Positions 62,881 through 64,000 of a stretch of 64,000 nt of DNA are shown here, one piece after another. The first letter of the stretch is position 1, and each line of letters opens with the position of its first letter. The notes beneath the pieces were generated by a model. It did not search any database and was not told the origin of the DNA. It saw only the letters and a program-made list of their open reading frames with translations. Both the position numbers and the translations under genes were made by a program. The DNA comes from JBCCQL01 sp039414355. GTDB lineage: Bacteria; Planctomycetota; Planctomycetia; Pirellulales; Lacipirellulaceae. The stretch spans positions 1-64,000 of the forward strand of contig JBCDJN010000012.1 in assembly GCA_039414355.1 (NCBI GenBank). Direction: 5' to 3'.

Positions 62881-63948
62881 CTAGCTCGCCGCCTCCGCGG
62901 GTCGCCCAACCCCAGGCGGTCGCCGCGGTGTGTAGAGGCAGCAATCCTTGGGGCAAACATCGTGATTCGCCGGGAACTGACCGAGGGCCGGACGCTCGGG
63001 GTCGCGGCCCTTCTCGGTCGCGATCCGCTCTTCGAGCAGCTCACGAACCATTTGCACGGCTCGCGGGTGCGTCCCGATGGTCGCCGCGCGAACGAAGTGC
63101 ACATCGAGCTTCTCGCAGAGTTCCTTCGCCTCGGTGTCGAGGTCGAACATCACCTCCATGTGGTCCGAGACGAAGCCGATCGGCAGGATGATCAAGTCCT
63201 GCAGGCCGCCCTCGCCGTGCAGCTCCTCGATGCGATCGCAGACATCGGGCTCCAGCCACGGCTGCTGGGGCGGGCCGCTGCGGCTTTGGTAGACCAGCTC
63301 CCAATTGGCGTGGCCGGCGGCCTCGGCGGTCAGGCGGCTAGCTTCAGTCAATTGCTTCTCGTAGGCGCAGTTCTCGGCCATCGAGTTCGGGATGCTGTGC
63401 GCGGTGAACATCACCTTGGCTGCTTCCCGTCGCTCGGCGGGCACTTGATCCAGCGCTTCGCGAAGGTTTTCGGCGTTGGTCTCGATCAAGCCCGGATGGT
63501 TGTACGGCATGCGAAGCTTGTCGATCCGCGGGGCGTCGGGGCCAACCTTCTCGCACGCTTCCAGGATGTTCTCCCGGTACTGCCGGCAGCCGGAGTAGCA
63601 GCTGAACGCGCTGGTGAAGAACGCGATCGCCCGCTTCACGCCGTCGTCCCGCATCTGGCGGATGGTGTCCTCAAGCATCGGCGCCCAGTTGCGATTGCCC
63701 CAGTAGAGGGGCAGGCCTGGACCGTGTTCGGCGAGTTCCGTCTCGATGGCGGCCAGCAGTTGCCGGCACTGCTCGTTGATCGGGCTCACGCCGCCAAAGT
63801 GGTGGTAGTGCTCCGAGACCTCCAGCATCCGCTCCCGCGGGACGTTCTTGCCGCGTAGCACGTTCTCCAGGAACGGCATCACGTCGTCGGGGCCTTCGGG
63901 GCCGCCGAAAGAGACAAGCAGCATCGCGTCGTACGGAGAGTCTTCCAT
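62881..63948 (-). CDS. hemH: Ferrochelatase / coproporphyrin III ferrochelatase
   Basis: 355 residues. Inserts iron into a porphyrin, the last or next-to-last step of haem synthesis. Motifs: MLLVSFGGPEGPDDVMPFLENV at the start, the FTAHSIPNSM loop with catalytic H184, YQSRSGPPQQPWLEPDV, LIILPIGFVSDHMEVMFDLD with E265 and DLD. Cysteines C117 and C121 in SCYSGC and C332, C336, C337 in DVCPKDCC are candidate [2Fe-2S] ligands, as known for ferrochelatases of some lineages. A tail rich in Pro/Arg follows. Distant from the PPOX gene at 19488. Confidence 0.93.
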   Translation of the reverse strand: MEDSPYDAMLLVSFGGPEGPDDVMPFLENVLRGKNVPRERMLEVSEHYHHFGGVSPINEQCRQLLAAIETELAEHGPGLPLYWGNRNWAPMLEDTIRQMRDDGVKRAIAFFTSAFSCYSGCRQYRENILEACEKVGPDAPRIDKLRMPYNHPGLIETNAENLREALDQVPAERREAAKVMFTAHSIPNSMAENCAYEKQLTEASRLTAEAAGHANWELVYQSRSGPPQQPWLEPDVCDRIEELHGEGGLQDLIILPIGFVSDHMEVMFDLDTEAKELCEKLDVHFVRAATIGTHPRAVQMVRELLEERIATEKGRDPERPALGQFPANHDVCPKDCCLYTPRRPPGVGRPAEAAS

Positions 63949-64000
63949 GGCAGAGCGGGCAGGGCGAAAGGGCAGGGGAGGCGAGCAACGCGAGCCGATG

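Noticed and set aside
63949..64000. A heptad array upstream of hemH
   Set aside because: GGCAGAG, CGGGCAG, GGCGAAA, GGGCAGG looks similar, but the units vary too much and the window ends before it can be judged.

Overview
The window is GC-rich (about two thirds G+C by reading) and densely coded, and it carries several hallmarks of a planctomycete, most likely a Pirellulales-type member: a DUF1559 prepilin-like secreted protein, a giant SdrD-like surface protein with the planctomycete export motif (VEQLESRQLLAAD), an SHD1-domain protein, a DUF1573 protein, a TPR-like ABC-associated protein, and start sites that mostly lack a Shine-Dalgarno sequence. Naming a species is not possible from the sequence alone.

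Layout. 1-4.7 kb: the 3' part of valS, a secreted protein with a duplicated domain, and a PadR regulator with its membrane partner behind a strong palindrome. 4.75-7.3 kb: a lower-GC two-gene island encoding a SIR2-like/nucleotide-kinase-like fusion and a nucleoside deoxyribosyltransferase-like protein, translationally coupled; this is the best candidate for an undescribed (probably anti-phage) system. 7.3-16.7 kb: ilvE, two uncharacterised exported or anchored proteins, and tyrA-purL-purQ. 17.1-25.5 kb: DUF1573, an outer-membrane barrel, a protoporphyrinogen oxidase-like enzyme, the SHD1 protein, a membrane-anchored hypothetical and typA. 26-35.4 kb: a PAS-GAF-REC protein coupled to a membrane metallophosphoesterase, a FAH-family enzyme with an unusual membrane tail, an M20 peptidase-hyuB pair divergent from hyuA, and tRNA-Leu(CAG). 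35.4-46.9 kb: rhodanese, DUF1559, the addB-addA-cca operon, two small proteins and a HicBA-type pair. 47-64 kb: the 1950-residue surface protein, a WD40 propeller, an ABC transporter trio, tyrS, ispD, an aldo/keto reductase and hemH.

How the genes work together. Housekeeping functions dominate: amino-acid (ilvE, tyrA), purine (purL, purQ), haem (PPOX, hemH) and isoprenoid (ispD) synthesis, translation (valS, tyrS, cca, tRNA-Leu, typA) and double-strand-break repair (addAB).

The most striking non-coding signal is a set of short tandem arrays with a 7-bp period. At least seven lie directly against a start codon (ilvE, purQ, the 56-residue coiled-coil protein, the TPR-like gene, the ABC permease, tyrS, the aldo/keto reductase), and at four genes a dispersed 28-bp element lies upstream in a constant order and orientation: element, heptads, ATG. 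Two loci (30150-30280 and 60828-60961) have inverted repeat arms around a 71-72 nt core, and one array of each kind has entered or extended coding sequence (valS and hyuB). Functions given here come from recognisable motifs and context; no database search was run.
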